Source: UBA4615 sp964399635 (GTDB lineage Bacteria; Pseudomonadota; Gammaproteobacteria; Burkholderiales; Burkholderiaceae_E). From it: a stretch of 64,000 nucleotides of DNA. How positions within the stretch are numbered: the first letter of the stretch is position 1; each line of letters starts with the position of its first letter. This document shows positions 43,358 through 52,418 of this stretch, piece by piece. The position numbers and the translations under genes are program-made. The stretch lies in contig CAYNRU010000046.1 in assembly GCA_964399635.1 (NCBI GenBank), forward strand, positions 19,855 to 83,854, read 5' to 3'. Under the pieces are notes generated by a model, which was not told the DNA's origin, ran no database searches, and saw nothing but the letters and a program-made list of their open reading frames with translations.

Positions 43358-45010
43358 ATGACATCCGCCGCAACGCCCTCCCCCCGCACCGACGCAGCCG
43401 ACGCCGGCGCGGCGCCCGCGCTGCGTCGAGAGGTCCGTTTCGACGCGCGCGTGGTGCGCTGCTTTGCCGAGCGGCCCGCCTCGGTCCATGCGATGTTCGA
43501 GCGCTCGCTGGCGCGCCACCCGGCGCGCGACGCAATGGTCTTCGAGGGCAGGCGCTGGAGCTGGCAGGCGCTCGACGAAGCGGCCGGCCGCGTCGCCGCG
43601 GGCCTGGCAGCGCGCGGGCTCGGGGCCGGCGAGCGGATCGTCGTGCTGGTCTCCAACCGGCCCGAGTTCGTGTTCGTGCTGCTCGCCGCGCTGCGGCTGG
43701 GCGCGATCGCAGTGCCGGTGAGCGTGCGCGAGCAGGCGCCCGGCCTCGCGTGGATCGTCGGGCAGTGCGGCGCGTCGGCGATCGTCCACGATGACGCGCT
43801 CGCGGACAGGCTGCCGGCGGTACCCGATGCGCAGACGCTGCGGCTGCGGCTGCCGGCCAGCGAGATCGCTGCGCTCGCCGAGTCAGAGGCCATCCCGCTG
43901 CGCGACGCGACGCCGGTACACGAGGAGGACACCGCGGTGATCCTGTACACCTCGGGCACGACCGGGCGCCCCAAGGGCGCGATGCTGTCCCACGTGGGCA
44001 TCGTGCACTCGTCGCTGCATTACGAGGTCGGCATGCGGCTGGGGCCGGACGAGCGCTCGGCGCTGGCGGTGCCGGCGAGCCACGTCACCGGCCTGGTCGC
44101 GATGATCACCACGATGTGGCGGGTCGGCGGCGCGCTGGTGGTGATCCCGGAGTTCAAGGCGGCCGCCTTCCTCGAGCTCGCCGCGCGCGAGCGCATCACC
44201 CACACGATCCTGGTCCCCGCGATGTACGCGCTGTGCCTGATGCAGCCGGACATCGCGCGGCACGACCTGTCGGCCTGGCGGATCGGCGCCTACGGCGGCG
44301 CGCCGATGGCCGCCAGCACCATCGAGGCGCTCGCGCGCAGCCTGCCCGGGCTCACGCCGATGAACGCCTACGGCTCGACCGAGACCACCTCGCCCGCGAC
44401 GCTGATGCCGATCGGCGACCAGCCATCGCACCTGGAGAGCGTCGGGCGCCCGATGCACTGCGCGGACATCGTGGTCGTCGACGACGACGGCCGCGAGGTA
44501 CCGCCCGGCGAGACCGGCGAGTTGTTGATCGGGGGCCCGATGGTGGTCCGCGGCTACTGGGACAACCCCGAGGCAACCGCGTCGGGCTTCGTGGGCGGCT
44601 ACTGGCGCTCGGGCGACCTGGGCACCATGGACCCCGAGGGCTACGTCCGCATCCTCGATCGCAAGAAGGACATGATCAACCGCGGCGGCTACAAGATCTG
44701 GTCGGTCGAGGTGGAGAACGTGCTGGTCGGCTTCCCCGGCGTCATCGAGGCGGCGGCGGTCGGCGTGCCCTGCCCGGTGCTGGGCGAGCGCGTGCACGCG
44801 TTCGTGCACCTCGATGCCGGCTCCGAGTCCGCGGCGCTCGCCCGCGTCGAGCCCGCCGTGCTCGCCGCGCGGCTGCACGCGTGGTGCACCGGGCGGCTGG
44901 CCGACTACAAGGTGCCCGAGACGGTGGTGCCCCACCCGGAGCCGCTGCCGCGCAACGCCAACGGCAAGCTGCTCAAGCGCGAGATGCGTGGCTGGGTGGC
45001 GAAGGCCTGA
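43358..45010 (+). CDS. Acyl-CoA synthetase (AMP-forming)
   Basis: A 550-residue member of the acyl/aryl-CoA ligase family that activates a carboxylic acid with ATP and CoA. The P-loop-like motif is ILYTSGTTGRPKGAMLSH; A4/A5 regions read MNAYGSTETTSPAT; the hinge and Lys motifs are GYWRSGDLGTMDPEG and RNANGKLLKRE. AGGAG lies 8 bases before the ATG at 43358. Similar sequences act on fatty or aromatic acids; this cannot be narrowed. It stands alone on its strand, converging on the VOC gene. Confidence 0.94.
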   Translation: MTSAATPSPRTDAADAGAAPALRREVRFDARVVRCFAERPASVHAMFERSLARHPARDAMVFEGRRWSWQALDEAAGRVAAGLAARGLGAGERIVVLVSNRPEFVFVLLAALRLGAIAVPVSVREQAPGLAWIVGQCGASAIVHDDALADRLPAVPDAQTLRLRLPASEIAALAESEAIPLRDATPVHEEDTAVILYTSGTTGRPKGAMLSHVGIVHSSLHYEVGMRLGPDERSALAVPASHVTGLVAMITTMWRVGGALVVIPEFKAAAFLELAARERITHTILVPAMYALCLMQPDIARHDLSAWRIGAYGGAPMAASTIEALARSLPGLTPMNAYGSTETTSPATLMPIGDQPSHLESVGRPMHCADIVVVDDDGREVPPGETGELLIGGPMVVRGYWDNPEATASGFVGGYWRSGDLGTMDPEGYVRILDRKKDMINRGGYKIWSVEVENVLVGFPGVIEAAAVGVPCPVLGERVHAFVHLDAGSESAALARVEPAVLAARLHAWCTGRLADYKVPETVVPHPEPLPRNANGKLLKREMRGWVAKA

Positions 45011-45049
45011 GGCGCTCGGCGTGACGCCCGCGCGGCCGCGCGGCCGCGC

Positions 45050-45544
45050 TCAGCCCGGTTGCGAAAACTGGCGGTAGCTCTCCGGCCGGAACCAGTCGCG
45101 CCAGCCCGCGCGGTACTGCTTGCCGGGGGTGGGGACCGGCGGCGCGGACTGCGAGGCGGCGTCGGCGGTCAGCTCGAGCAGCACGCCGGACGGGTCGAAC
45201 AGGAACAGCTGGTAGGGGCGGCCGGGCCCGCACTGCTCGCGCCACTCGAGCCCGAGCGCGCGCACACGCGTGCGCAGCGCCTCGAAGTCGGTCACGCACA
45301 GCGACACATGATCGACCGCCGCGCCGCCCGAGGGCACCTCGCCCTCGCTGCCGGCCGCCGCGCCGCCGGCGTACACGTGGATGATCGCGGGAGCCCCTGC
45401 GATCGGGGCCCGCAGCCAGATCCCGGGGAACGCCATGTTCGGGCGGCCGGGATCCACCACCATGCCCAGCACGCGCGTGTAGAAGCCTTCTGTCGCCGAC
45501 AGGTCGGCCGTGCGGATCGCGACATGGAAGAGGTTCAGGACCAT
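45050..45544 (-). CDS. VOC-superfamily (glyoxalase/dioxygenase) protein
   Basis: A 164-residue vicinal-oxygen-chelate protein. The N-terminal half reads LFHVAIRTADLSATEGFYTRVLGM and the second half VDHVSLCVTDFEALRTRVRALG with FLFDPSGVLLELT; His and Glu positions match typical metal ligands. It could be a glyoxalase-type isomerase, an extradiol dioxygenase or a resistance protein. A C-terminal segment of about 25 residues is outside the fold. It is the last gene of a minus-strand run with the GST (40 bases upstream) and the amidase. Confidence 0.9.
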   Translation of the reverse strand: MVLNLFHVAIRTADLSATEGFYTRVLGMVVDPGRPNMAFPGIWLRAPIAGAPAIIHVYAGGAAAGSEGEVPSGGAAVDHVSLCVTDFEALRTRVRALGLEWREQCGPGRPYQLFLFDPSGVLLELTADAASQSAPPVPTPGKQYRAGWRDWFRPESYRQFSQPG

Positions 45545-45584
45545 CGGGTGTCTCCGGACAGGACAGCGTGACCGGGTCGCGGGC

Positions 45585-46211
45585 TCAGGCCGCGAAGCGG
45601 TAGGGGCCGCCGCGAGCGAGCGCGGCACGGTAGGCCGGACGGGCCTGCATCGCGCGCGTCCAGCGGTCGAGGTTGGGGTAGGCGCCGCGCTTGCCGTAGA
45701 CGCCCGCGATCTCGCCCACGAAGCTCATCTGGACGTCGGCACCGCTGAACGCGTCGCCTACGAAGTAGGCCCGAGCGCCGAGCGCGCGGTCGACGAAGCC
45801 GAGGTGGTTGGCGATCTCGCTCTCGATGCGCGGGTGCAGCGGCGCGCCAGCCTCGCCGAGCCGCGACACGTACAGGTTCAGCATCAGCGGCAGCATCGCC
45901 GAGCCCTCGCTGTAGTGCAGCCATTGCTGGTAGACGTCGTAGTCGGCGCTCGCCGGATCGGGCTGCAGGCGCCCGCCGCCGTGGCGCCGGATCAGGTAGT
46001 CGACGATCGCGCCCGACTCGAACACAGTGCGCCCGTCGTCGGTGATCACCGGCGACTTGCCCAGCGGGTGGATGGCGGTCAGCTCGGGCGGGGCGAGCCG
46101 CGTCTCGGGATTGCGCTGGTAGGCGCGCAGCTCGTAGGGCAGCGCAAGCTCCTCGAGGAGCCACAGCACGCGCTGCGAGCGCGAGTCGTTGAGATGGTGG
46201 ACGACGATCAT
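45585..46211 (-). CDS. Glutathione S-transferase
   Basis: A 208-residue GST. The N-terminal thioredoxin-like domain has HHLNDSRSQRVLWLLEEL, with the Ser near residue 10 as the likely glutathione-activating residue, and the substrate loop HPLGKSPVITDDGRTVFESGAIVDYL. The C-terminal helical domain follows (NYDVYQQW-like opening, then FSGADVQMSF with the N-capping Asp). It conjugates or isomerises electrophiles with glutathione. Neighbours (amidase, VOC) suggest detoxification or catabolism of a xenobiotic, by inference. Confidence 0.95.
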   Translation of the reverse strand: MIVVHHLNDSRSQRVLWLLEELALPYELRAYQRNPETRLAPPELTAIHPLGKSPVITDDGRTVFESGAIVDYLIRRHGGGRLQPDPASADYDVYQQWLHYSEGSAMLPLMLNLYVSRLGEAGAPLHPRIESEIANHLGFVDRALGARAYFVGDAFSGADVQMSFVGEIAGVYGKRGAYPNLDRWTRAMQARPAYRAALARGGPYRFAA

Positions 46212-46262
46212 CGGGGCGCCTTAGGCGGGCATGGGTCGACGATCATAGCCTGCCGGCCCGGC

Positions 46263-47714
46263 TCAGGCGTGTCGCATCACCGGCGAGCGCATGTCGAGGC
46301 CGAAGGTCCGCTCGGCCTGCCACGCCGCTGCCAGCACGCGCGCGTCGGCATAGCGCGGACCGGCGATCTGCAGACCCAGCGGCAGCCGGTTGCGCCCGAA
46401 CCCGAACGGGATCGACACCGACGGCGCGCCGCAGTAGTTGAACAACGGGGTGAAGCCCGCGTGCCCGCGCGGGCCGGCGGGCCGCCCGCCGATCTCGGCG
46501 GGCCCGAGCCGGTCCGCCGACCAGGCCTCCACCGGCGAGGTCAGCGTGACCAGCAGGTCGAACCGATCGAAGAACGTCGCGTACGCGGCCGACAGCTTGT
46601 CGCGCAGCATCAGCACCTCTGCGACGCGCGCGCCACCCAACCCGACGCCCAGCTCGATCTGCGCGGCGATGTCCGGGTCGAAGCGCGACGGGTCACGCCG
46701 CCATTCATCGCCGAACAGCGCCGCGAGCTCGGCCTGCTGCAGCGCGAGCAGCGGATACTCGCCGCCGCCCGCCGGCCACGCCGGGTGCGCGCGCACGATC
46801 AGCCAGCCGGCGTCGGTGAGCCGTCCGATCGCGGCCTCGAAGGCCTCGCGCACGTCGGCGTCGATCGCGAAGCCGCAGCCGAGGTCGGTCGCGACCGCGA
46901 CCCGCCACGCCGGCCGCTGCGCCTTGAGCGCGTCGCCCACGCGAGCCGTCGCGAAGACCGGCTGCGATAGCGGGTCGCGCCCGTCGAAGCCGGCGAGCGC
47001 GTCGAGCATCAGCGCGCAGTCCTCGACGTCGCGGCCGACCTGCCCGATCACCGACAGCAGGTGGTTGGGGTCGTCGAAGCCCCAGGGGTTGGGCACGTAG
47101 CCGAGCGTGGGCTTCATGCCGACCAGGCCGGTGTGCGCCGCGGGCCGCCGTGTGGAGCCGCCCGCGTCGGTGGCGAGCGCGAGCGGCCCGAGCCCCGCGG
47201 CGACCGCCGCGACCGCACCGCCCGAGGAGCCGCCCGGCGTGCGCGAGGTGTCCCAGGGGTTCAGCGTGCGCCCGTGCAGCGGCGTGTTGGTCACGCCCTT
47301 GCAGGCGAACTCGGAGCATGCGGTCACGCCGAGCGGCACCGCGCCGAGCGCGCGCAACCGCGCCACGCACCAGGAGTCGCGCGGCGCGACGAAGCCCTCG
47401 AACAGGCGCGAGCCGAAGGTGGCCGGCCGCCCGCCGAGCCACAGGTTGTCCTTGACGGTGAACGGCACGCCGGCGAGCGGCGGCCGCTCGCCTGCCGCGA
47501 TGCGCGCGTCCACCGCCGAGGCGGCCTCGAGCACGTCGGCGGGCCGATGGTCGACGAAGGCGTTGAGCAGCGGGTCGAGCGCGGCGATCCGCGCGTTCAT
47601 CGCGGCCGCGACCTCGCACGCCGACAACGCGCCGCCCAGCACCGACGCGGCGACCTCGCGAGCCTTCAGCGCGTGGATGGGCACCGACGCGACGCCGGAT
47701 CCGGATGTGTTCAT
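46263..47714 (-). CDS. Amidase (amidase-signature family)
   Basis: A 483-residue Ser-Ser-Lys hydrolase. Catalytic residues: Lys near 88 in PFTVKDNLW, the cis-Ser near 164 in TPGGSSGGAVAAVAAG, and the nucleophile Ser near 187 in ATDAGGSTRRPAA. GAGGAG lies 7 bases before the ATG at 47714. The family cleaves amide bonds of many small molecules; the substrate is unknown. It heads a minus-strand run amidase-GST-VOC with gaps of 50 and 40 bases. Confidence 0.95.
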   Translation of the reverse strand: MNTSGSGVASVPIHALKAREVAASVLGGALSACEVAAAMNARIAALDPLLNAFVDHRPADVLEAASAVDARIAAGERPPLAGVPFTVKDNLWLGGRPATFGSRLFEGFVAPRDSWCVARLRALGAVPLGVTACSEFACKGVTNTPLHGRTLNPWDTSRTPGGSSGGAVAAVAAGLGPLALATDAGGSTRRPAAHTGLVGMKPTLGYVPNPWGFDDPNHLLSVIGQVGRDVEDCALMLDALAGFDGRDPLSQPVFATARVGDALKAQRPAWRVAVATDLGCGFAIDADVREAFEAAIGRLTDAGWLIVRAHPAWPAGGGEYPLLALQQAELAALFGDEWRRDPSRFDPDIAAQIELGVGLGGARVAEVLMLRDKLSAAYATFFDRFDLLVTLTSPVEAWSADRLGPAEIGGRPAGPRGHAGFTPLFNYCGAPSVSIPFGFGRNRLPLGLQIAGPRYADARVLAAAWQAERTFGLDMRSPVMRHA

Positions 47715-48157
47715 GTCGATGCTCCTCGAAGGCGTTGCGCGGGTCCTCCGGATGCGCTGCGGGCAGGCCGGACGCGTCCGCCGCGGGGGATCCGGGCCAG
47801 CACATGCTGACACATGCCGCGCGCGCCACAGGCAGATCGATCCGACACGGGTCGGCCCGGGGCGGGCTGCAGGGCGACGACGACCGGATGCGCGCTCGCG
47901 TCTCGCGCTGCGGCCCCGCGGCGCGGGCCCGGGCTCGTAGCGCCAGGGCGGACGGCAGACCGGGACGGACGGACAGCCGATCCGACCCGACCGCGCTGCG
48001 CCGGGGGCGCCCGGCCGAGACCGTGCGTACGCAAGGTAAATGTCGACCGATGTGCGGCGTTGTAGACCCACGCCCCTTCGGGTTAACTTAGTCGGGTTTC
48101 CACCGCGCAACCGCGCCAGTCTCGGCCCTCTCTTCAGGTCAGCGGCACGAATACCCG
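47715..48157. other. Divergent intergenic region, amidase/HD-GYP
   Basis: A 443-base region between divergent genes. The left end carries the amidase ribosome-binding site. GGTTAACTTAG at 48079-48089 is the least GC-rich spot and may be part of the HD-GYP promoter, about 70 bases from its ATG, but no good -35 partner was found. The rest is GC-rich with no supported gene. No RNA element recognised. Confidence 0.4.
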
Positions 48158-49864
48158 ATGGACGCCTCCCCCCAGCCCCCCCACCCCACCTCGATCCGGC
48201 ACCACCGGATCGAGGTCGGCCGGGTCGTGGCCGGGATGTTCGTCGCCGAGCTCGACCGCCCCTGGCTCGACACGCCGTTCATGATCCAGGGCTTCCTGGT
48301 CGAGGGCGACGCACATCTGGCCACCCTGCGCGCGCATTGCGCGCACGTGTACGTCAGGCTGGAACTGTGCACGCCCGACGGCGCGGATGCAGTGCGCGAG
48401 CTGGCGGACGAGGGCCACGCGGTGCCGGTCGTGACGAACGAGTTCGGGCCGGCGACCGACGCGTCGGAGGCGCTCGCGGACATCGCCGCGCAGGAAGCCC
48501 GCGCCGGCAATCGTGCCCAGGGCACGACGGCCACCGATCGGGCGCCTACCAGCCTGTTCGAGGCCGCCCCCCGCGCGGCCCCGCCCGCGCCCGTCGCCCC
48601 GACGCAGCTCTTCGAGAAGCGCGCCGACGTGCACATCAGCCCCGAGACCCGGGAACGCTTCCGCGCCTTCGCGCGGGAATCTCTGGCGTCCCCGCAGGCC
48701 GCGGGCGCCGTCGAGCCGGGCATCCTCGACCGCGCCACGGGCTGGCTGCACGGACTGTTCATCCGCAGCGACCGCCCGAACCTGTCCGGCGCCTCGCGCA
48801 GCGCCGTGCGGCGGGACGCTAGCACCCGCCGGGCGATCCAGGCAGAGCTGCCGCGCGGAACGACGCTGGTCCGCTACGAGGAGGTGCATTCGCTGCAGGA
48901 GGAGCTGCCTCGCGCGCGCTCCGTGCTGGCGACGAGCGAGGTGGTGTTCAGTGGCGTGATCGCCGACATCCGCGCGGGCCGCCCGCCGGATCTCGCTCAG
49001 GTGGCAGAAGCGGCCGATTCGCTCGTGACGAGCATGATCGACAACTACGATGCGGTGCTGCTGGTGAACCGTCTGCGCGCCGAGGCCGTCGACACGTACC
49101 GCCACTCGGTGAACGTGTCGCTGTACCTGATCGCGCTCGGCCGGCAGTTGGGACTCCCGGCCCGCGAACTGGTGCACCTCGGCACGATCGGCATGCTCGC
49201 GGACGTCGGCAAGCTCAGGGTGCCCCGGGCACTGCTCGACAAGCCGGGCATGCTGACACCCGGAGAGTTCGCGCAGGTCAAGGAGCACGTCCGACTAGGG
49301 CTTGACACGCTGTCGGCCTCGGGAGTGCTGCCGCCGGAGGTCATGCAGGGTATCGGCCAGCACCACGAGCGGCTCGACGGCAGCGGCTATCCTGACGGGC
49401 TCGCGGGCAATCAGATCAGCATCTACGGTCGCATGGCGGCAATCGCCGACAGCTTCTCGGCGCTGACTACCCCGCGCGCGTACGCTAAGACGCGCTCGCC
49501 GCAGGACGCGCTGATGAACCTGTACGAATGGTCCGGCACGTCCTTCCACGAGCCGCTGGTGGAGCAGTTCGTGCAGGCGGTCGGTGTCTTTCCGGTGGGC
49601 AGCCTCGTGGAGCTGTCGAGCGGCGAGGTCGCGGTCACTGTCGCGCACAACCGGGCCCGGCGCCTCGAGCCGAAGGTGCTGGTGATCACCGGCAAGGACA
49701 AGGCTCCGCTCGCCCAGCCCGTCGAGCGCGACCTGCTGCGCTTCGACCCCGGTGAAGGTGGGCGCCTGCGCATCGCGCGCGGCCTGCCGGCCGGCGCCTT
49801 CGGGATCAAGATGCGCGACTACTTCGGCACGCCCAACGGGTTCTCCGGCATCCCGGCCGCATGA
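48158..49864 (+). CDS. HD-GYP domain protein with altered HD motif
   Basis: A 568-residue protein. The N-terminus (about 15-95) is a DUF3391-like module (ELDRPWLDTPFMIQGFLV), then a low-complexity linker (100-150) and a helical region. HD-GYP domain at about 300-490: first metal His 316 (DTYRHSVNV), then GMLADVGK where the usual His of the HD pair is Ala 348, with Asp 349 and Lys 352 kept, and an intact QHHERLDGSGYPDG (402-412). HD-GYP enzymes degrade cyclic di-GMP; the changed metal ligand could weaken or remove catalysis. It ends with a conserved beta-rich tail (FPVGSLVELSSGEVAVTVAHN). Confidence 0.92.
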   Translation: MDASPQPPHPTSIRHHRIEVGRVVAGMFVAELDRPWLDTPFMIQGFLVEGDAHLATLRAHCAHVYVRLELCTPDGADAVRELADEGHAVPVVTNEFGPATDASEALADIAAQEARAGNRAQGTTATDRAPTSLFEAAPRAAPPAPVAPTQLFEKRADVHISPETRERFRAFARESLASPQAAGAVEPGILDRATGWLHGLFIRSDRPNLSGASRSAVRRDASTRRAIQAELPRGTTLVRYEEVHSLQEELPRARSVLATSEVVFSGVIADIRAGRPPDLAQVAEAADSLVTSMIDNYDAVLLVNRLRAEAVDTYRHSVNVSLYLIALGRQLGLPARELVHLGTIGMLADVGKLRVPRALLDKPGMLTPGEFAQVKEHVRLGLDTLSASGVLPPEVMQGIGQHHERLDGSGYPDGLAGNQISIYGRMAAIADSFSALTTPRAYAKTRSPQDALMNLYEWSGTSFHEPLVEQFVQAVGVFPVGSLVELSSGEVAVTVAHNRARRLEPKVLVITGKDKAPLAQPVERDLLRFDPGEGGRLRIARGLPAGAFGIKMRDYFGTPNGFSGIPAA

Positions 49865-50190
49865 ACCCAAGCCCGGCCTGCGCCTGCCCGTCCTGCAGCG
49901 CGGACGAAGGACACGCCGGAGCCTTGTGCCCCGCGCGCCGTCATCGGGCCGGGGGCGCCGAGCCGACCGGAAGCCGCCTGCGCCGGACGATCAGACCAAT
50001 GACCGCCGAGGCTTGCGCCCCGCGGGCCACCCGCGATCGCGGGGGCTCGGACGGTGGCCGGCAGCCGACGCGCGGCGATGCGCAACAGCCCCGCCGCGCT
50101 AAGGTGTTGGCTGTAGCGCGCCGCCGCTCCCCGGGACACACCCGGTGCTCTGGACGCTCCGCCGACTCTCCGCTTCCGGATCGATCTCTC
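49865..50190. other. Stretch between HD-GYP gene and a hypothetical gene
   Basis: 326 bases. A frame open from an ATG at 49861, overlapping the HD-GYP stop by four bases, runs through here into the gene at 50191. Its first about 110 codons have a weaker third-position G/C preference than the downstream part and no recognisable domain, though the start is Cys-rich (ACACPSCS). I treat it as non-coding; the alternative is a 243-residue protein. Confidence 0.35.
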
Positions 50191-50592
50191 ATGCCCCTCC
50201 CACGTACCCCAGGTGCCGCAGCAATTCCCGCCGCCGGCCCGCAGGCCGACCCAGTCGCGCGACCCCGCGTGGCCGTCCCGATCGCGGCACCCAAGACCCG
50301 GGTGGGCAGTCGCTGGCCGCGCACCCCCGATCCCGAGCTGACCGTGACCGCGCACCGGCTGGTGATCGAAATCGCGCGGTCCGGCGCGTCGGTCACCGCC
50401 ACGGCGCGCCGCTATCCGCACGCGATGAACGCGATCGCGCAGGCCTGGGGCGACCCCGCGCGCACGCTGCAGGTCATTGACGAGTTGCTGGTCGACCGCC
50501 GGGGCGGACGCCGGGGCCTGCCGGCAGACGTGCTCGCCGAGGTCCTGTCGCTGAGCCAGGTATGCGAAGCCCAACTCGGCGATGGCGCCTGA
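50191..50592 (+). CDS. Hypothetical protein
   Basis: A 133-residue protein that I do not recognise. From about residue 30 the codon pattern is strongly coding, with a helical segment ELTVTAHRLVIEIARSGASVTATARRYPHAMNAIAQAW, then VLAEVLSLSQVCEAQL at the C-terminus. The N-terminus is Ala/Pro-rich. No membrane segment or signal is seen. It lies between an HD-GYP gene and a J-domain/PilZ gene, all rightward, which hints at a link with c-di-GMP signalling or motility. The start at 50191 is chosen from codon use; there is no good ribosome-binding site. Confidence 0.55.
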   Translation: MPLPRTPGAAAIPAAGPQADPVARPRVAVPIAAPKTRVGSRWPRTPDPELTVTAHRLVIEIARSGASVTATARRYPHAMNAIAQAWGDPARTLQVIDELLVDRRGGRRGLPADVLAEVLSLSQVCEAQLGDGA

Positions 50593-50895
50593 GCCCGCGC
50601 GGGCTGCATACGCCCACGACGCCTGGGTACTCTGGCGACGTTCGGTCGCGGGGCGGGCAGCGCGCACGGCGCACGCCGCCACATCCGATCCACAGTCGTC
50701 GAGACGATGACCCTTCATACGGCACAGGCGCAGCACGCGCCCGATGCGCTCGAAGTCGCCCCGGATACCCGCAGGGCGCAGCCCGTGACGGACACGGCCC
50801 CACCGCATGCCGCGCCGCGAGCCGGCTCCGCTGACGAGACCCGGCCTGCGCTGGCGCACCGATAACCTGTCGTCCCACCGCGCGCCCCGCCCCCG
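50593..50895. other. Intergenic stretch, hypothetical/J-domain-PilZ
   Basis: 303 bases without a supported gene. An ATG-led short frame near 50707 reads MTLHTAQAQHAPDALEVAP but has neither a ribosome-binding site nor similarity that I recognise. No terminator with a T-run and no clear promoter was found. Confidence 0.35.
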
Positions 50896-51624
50896 ATGAC
50901 CGCCGACCGCCGCAACCACTATCGTGTTCTTCAGATCCAGCCGGAGGCGCCGCCCGAAGTGATCAAGGCGAGCTGGCGGGCGCTGATGGGCGGGGCGCGG
51001 CTGCATCCGGACCTCGGCGGCGACCATGCGGTCGCGGCCCGGATCAACGAGGCCTACGAGGTGCTGTCCGATCCCGAGCGACGCCGCGCGTACGACCGCC
51101 TGCTCGACGTGAGCCGTCTGCGCGCGAGCGCCGCGGGCCCGGGCGCAGCGGCCGCCGCACGGCGACCGACCGCGCGCCGCGCCGACCCGGCCGGATGGCG
51201 CGGCGACCATTGCTGCCCGATGTGCCGCGCGGGGCTGCCGTCCATGATGCGGGCCGACTCGCGCTGCCTGCAGTGCGACGCGCCGCTCGCGCCCGCGCTG
51301 CGGCCCGACGCGACCGAGCGCGAGCTGTTCGGCCGGCGCGCCGCCGCCCGCCGTTCGCGCGCCGACTCGGCCACCGTGTTCGCGGCCGCGACCGGCCCGG
51401 GCACGGGCGCGCGGCTGGTGGACCTGTCGGTGGGCGGCGCAGGCCTCGTGTGCAGCGCGCCGATGTCGCAAGGCGCCGCGATCCGTGTGATCACCCCGAC
51501 GCTCGACGCCGTGGCCCGCGTGATGTCCTGCAGCCGGCTGCCGGACCATTGGCGCCTGCGCGTGCAGTGGCTGACCGCGCGGCCGCTCGGCACCCGCGGC
51601 GTCTACCTGTCGACGACCGCCTGA
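50896..51624 (+). CDS. J-domain/zinc-ribbon/PilZ fusion protein
   Basis: A 242-residue three-part protein. Residues about 7-70 are a J domain with the Hsp70-stimulating HPD at 37-39 (ARLHPDLGG) and INEAYEVLSDPERRRAYDRLL. A four-Cys zinc-ribbon-like unit follows (HCCPMC near 105-110, CLQC at 124-127). Residues about 140-240 resemble a PilZ domain: arginines at 147-153 (GRRAAARRSR) and VDLSVGGAG at 175-183, the DxSxxG half of the c-di-GMP-binding site. It may tie a DnaK-type chaperone to c-di-GMP levels; this is inference. The arginine motif is close to, but not exactly, RxxxR spacing. Confidence 0.82.
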   Translation: MTADRRNHYRVLQIQPEAPPEVIKASWRALMGGARLHPDLGGDHAVAARINEAYEVLSDPERRRAYDRLLDVSRLRASAAGPGAAAAARRPTARRADPAGWRGDHCCPMCRAGLPSMMRADSRCLQCDAPLAPALRPDATERELFGRRAAARRSRADSATVFAAATGPGTGARLVDLSVGGAGLVCSAPMSQGAAIRVITPTLDAVARVMSCSRLPDHWRLRVQWLTARPLGTRGVYLSTTA

Positions 51625-51661
51625 GCCCCGGCGCCCGCGGCGTCGCAGGCCGCGCGGGCGG

Positions 51662-52417
51662 TCAGTCGAGGAAGCCCGGATCCTTGTCGATCATCCAGCG
51701 CGTCATCGCGCCGTAGAGCAGCCGGGCCTCCACGCCCCTGTCGCAGGCCGCCTGGTGCTGGCGCGCGCTGCGCCGCGCCACCTCGAGCGGCGCCAGGCTA
51801 AGCGCCGCGCCGCCCGACTGCGCGGCGATCTGGACCTCGCAGGCACGCTGCAGCTGGTAGAGATCCATGAATGCGTCGGCGATGGTGGGCCCGCAGGCGA
51901 GCAGGCCGTGGTTGCGCAGGATCATCACGCGACGGTCGCCGAGGTCGCGCGCGAGCCGCCCGCGCTCCTCGAGGTCCAGCGTGATCCCCTCGAAGTCGTG
52001 GTACGCCACGCGCTCGGTGAAGAACATCGCGGTGAAGCTCAGGGGCAGCAGCCCCTCCTTCTGGCACGCCACCGCCTGCCCCGCCGTCGTGTGCGTGTGC
52101 GCGACCGCGTGCGCGTCCGGGCGCGCCCGGTGAATCGCCGAATGCACCACGAAGCCCGCCGGGTTCACCGGATGGTCCGAATGCCCGACGATGTTGCCGT
52201 CGATGTCGATCTTCACCAGGTTGGAGGCCTTCACCTCCCGGTACAGCAGGCCGAACGGGTTGATCAGGAAATGCCCGTCCGAGCCCGGCACGCGCACGGT
52301 GATGTGGTTGTAGATCAGCTCGTGCCAGCCGAGGTGGTCGAACAGCCGGTAGGCGCAGGCCAGCTCGCGGCGCACCTGGGCTTCGGCGGGCGAGTCGCAG
52401 ACGTCTTCGAGGCGCAT
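51662..52417 (-). CDS. Class II aldolase/adducin family protein
   Basis: A 251-residue metal-dependent aldolase-fold protein. Metal ligands are seen in VAHTHTTAG (HxH) and in LRNHGLLACG; SAIHRARPDAHAV precedes. GGAG lies 5 bases before the ATG at 52417, which starts one base beyond the stop of the upstream reductase gene, so they are co-transcribed. It is distinct in sequence from the aldolase at 12839-13576 (for example YNHITVRVPGSDGHFLINP near the N-terminus). Probable roles include a sugar-phosphate aldolase or a decarboxylase. Confidence 0.92.
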   Translation of the reverse strand: MRLEDVCDSPAEAQVRRELACAYRLFDHLGWHELIYNHITVRVPGSDGHFLINPFGLLYREVKASNLVKIDIDGNIVGHSDHPVNPAGFVVHSAIHRARPDAHAVAHTHTTAGQAVACQKEGLLPLSFTAMFFTERVAYHDFEGITLDLEERGRLARDLGDRRVMILRNHGLLACGPTIADAFMDLYQLQRACEVQIAAQSGGAALSLAPLEVARRSARQHQAACDRGVEARLLYGAMTRWMIDKDPGFLD

Positions 52418-52418
52418 G

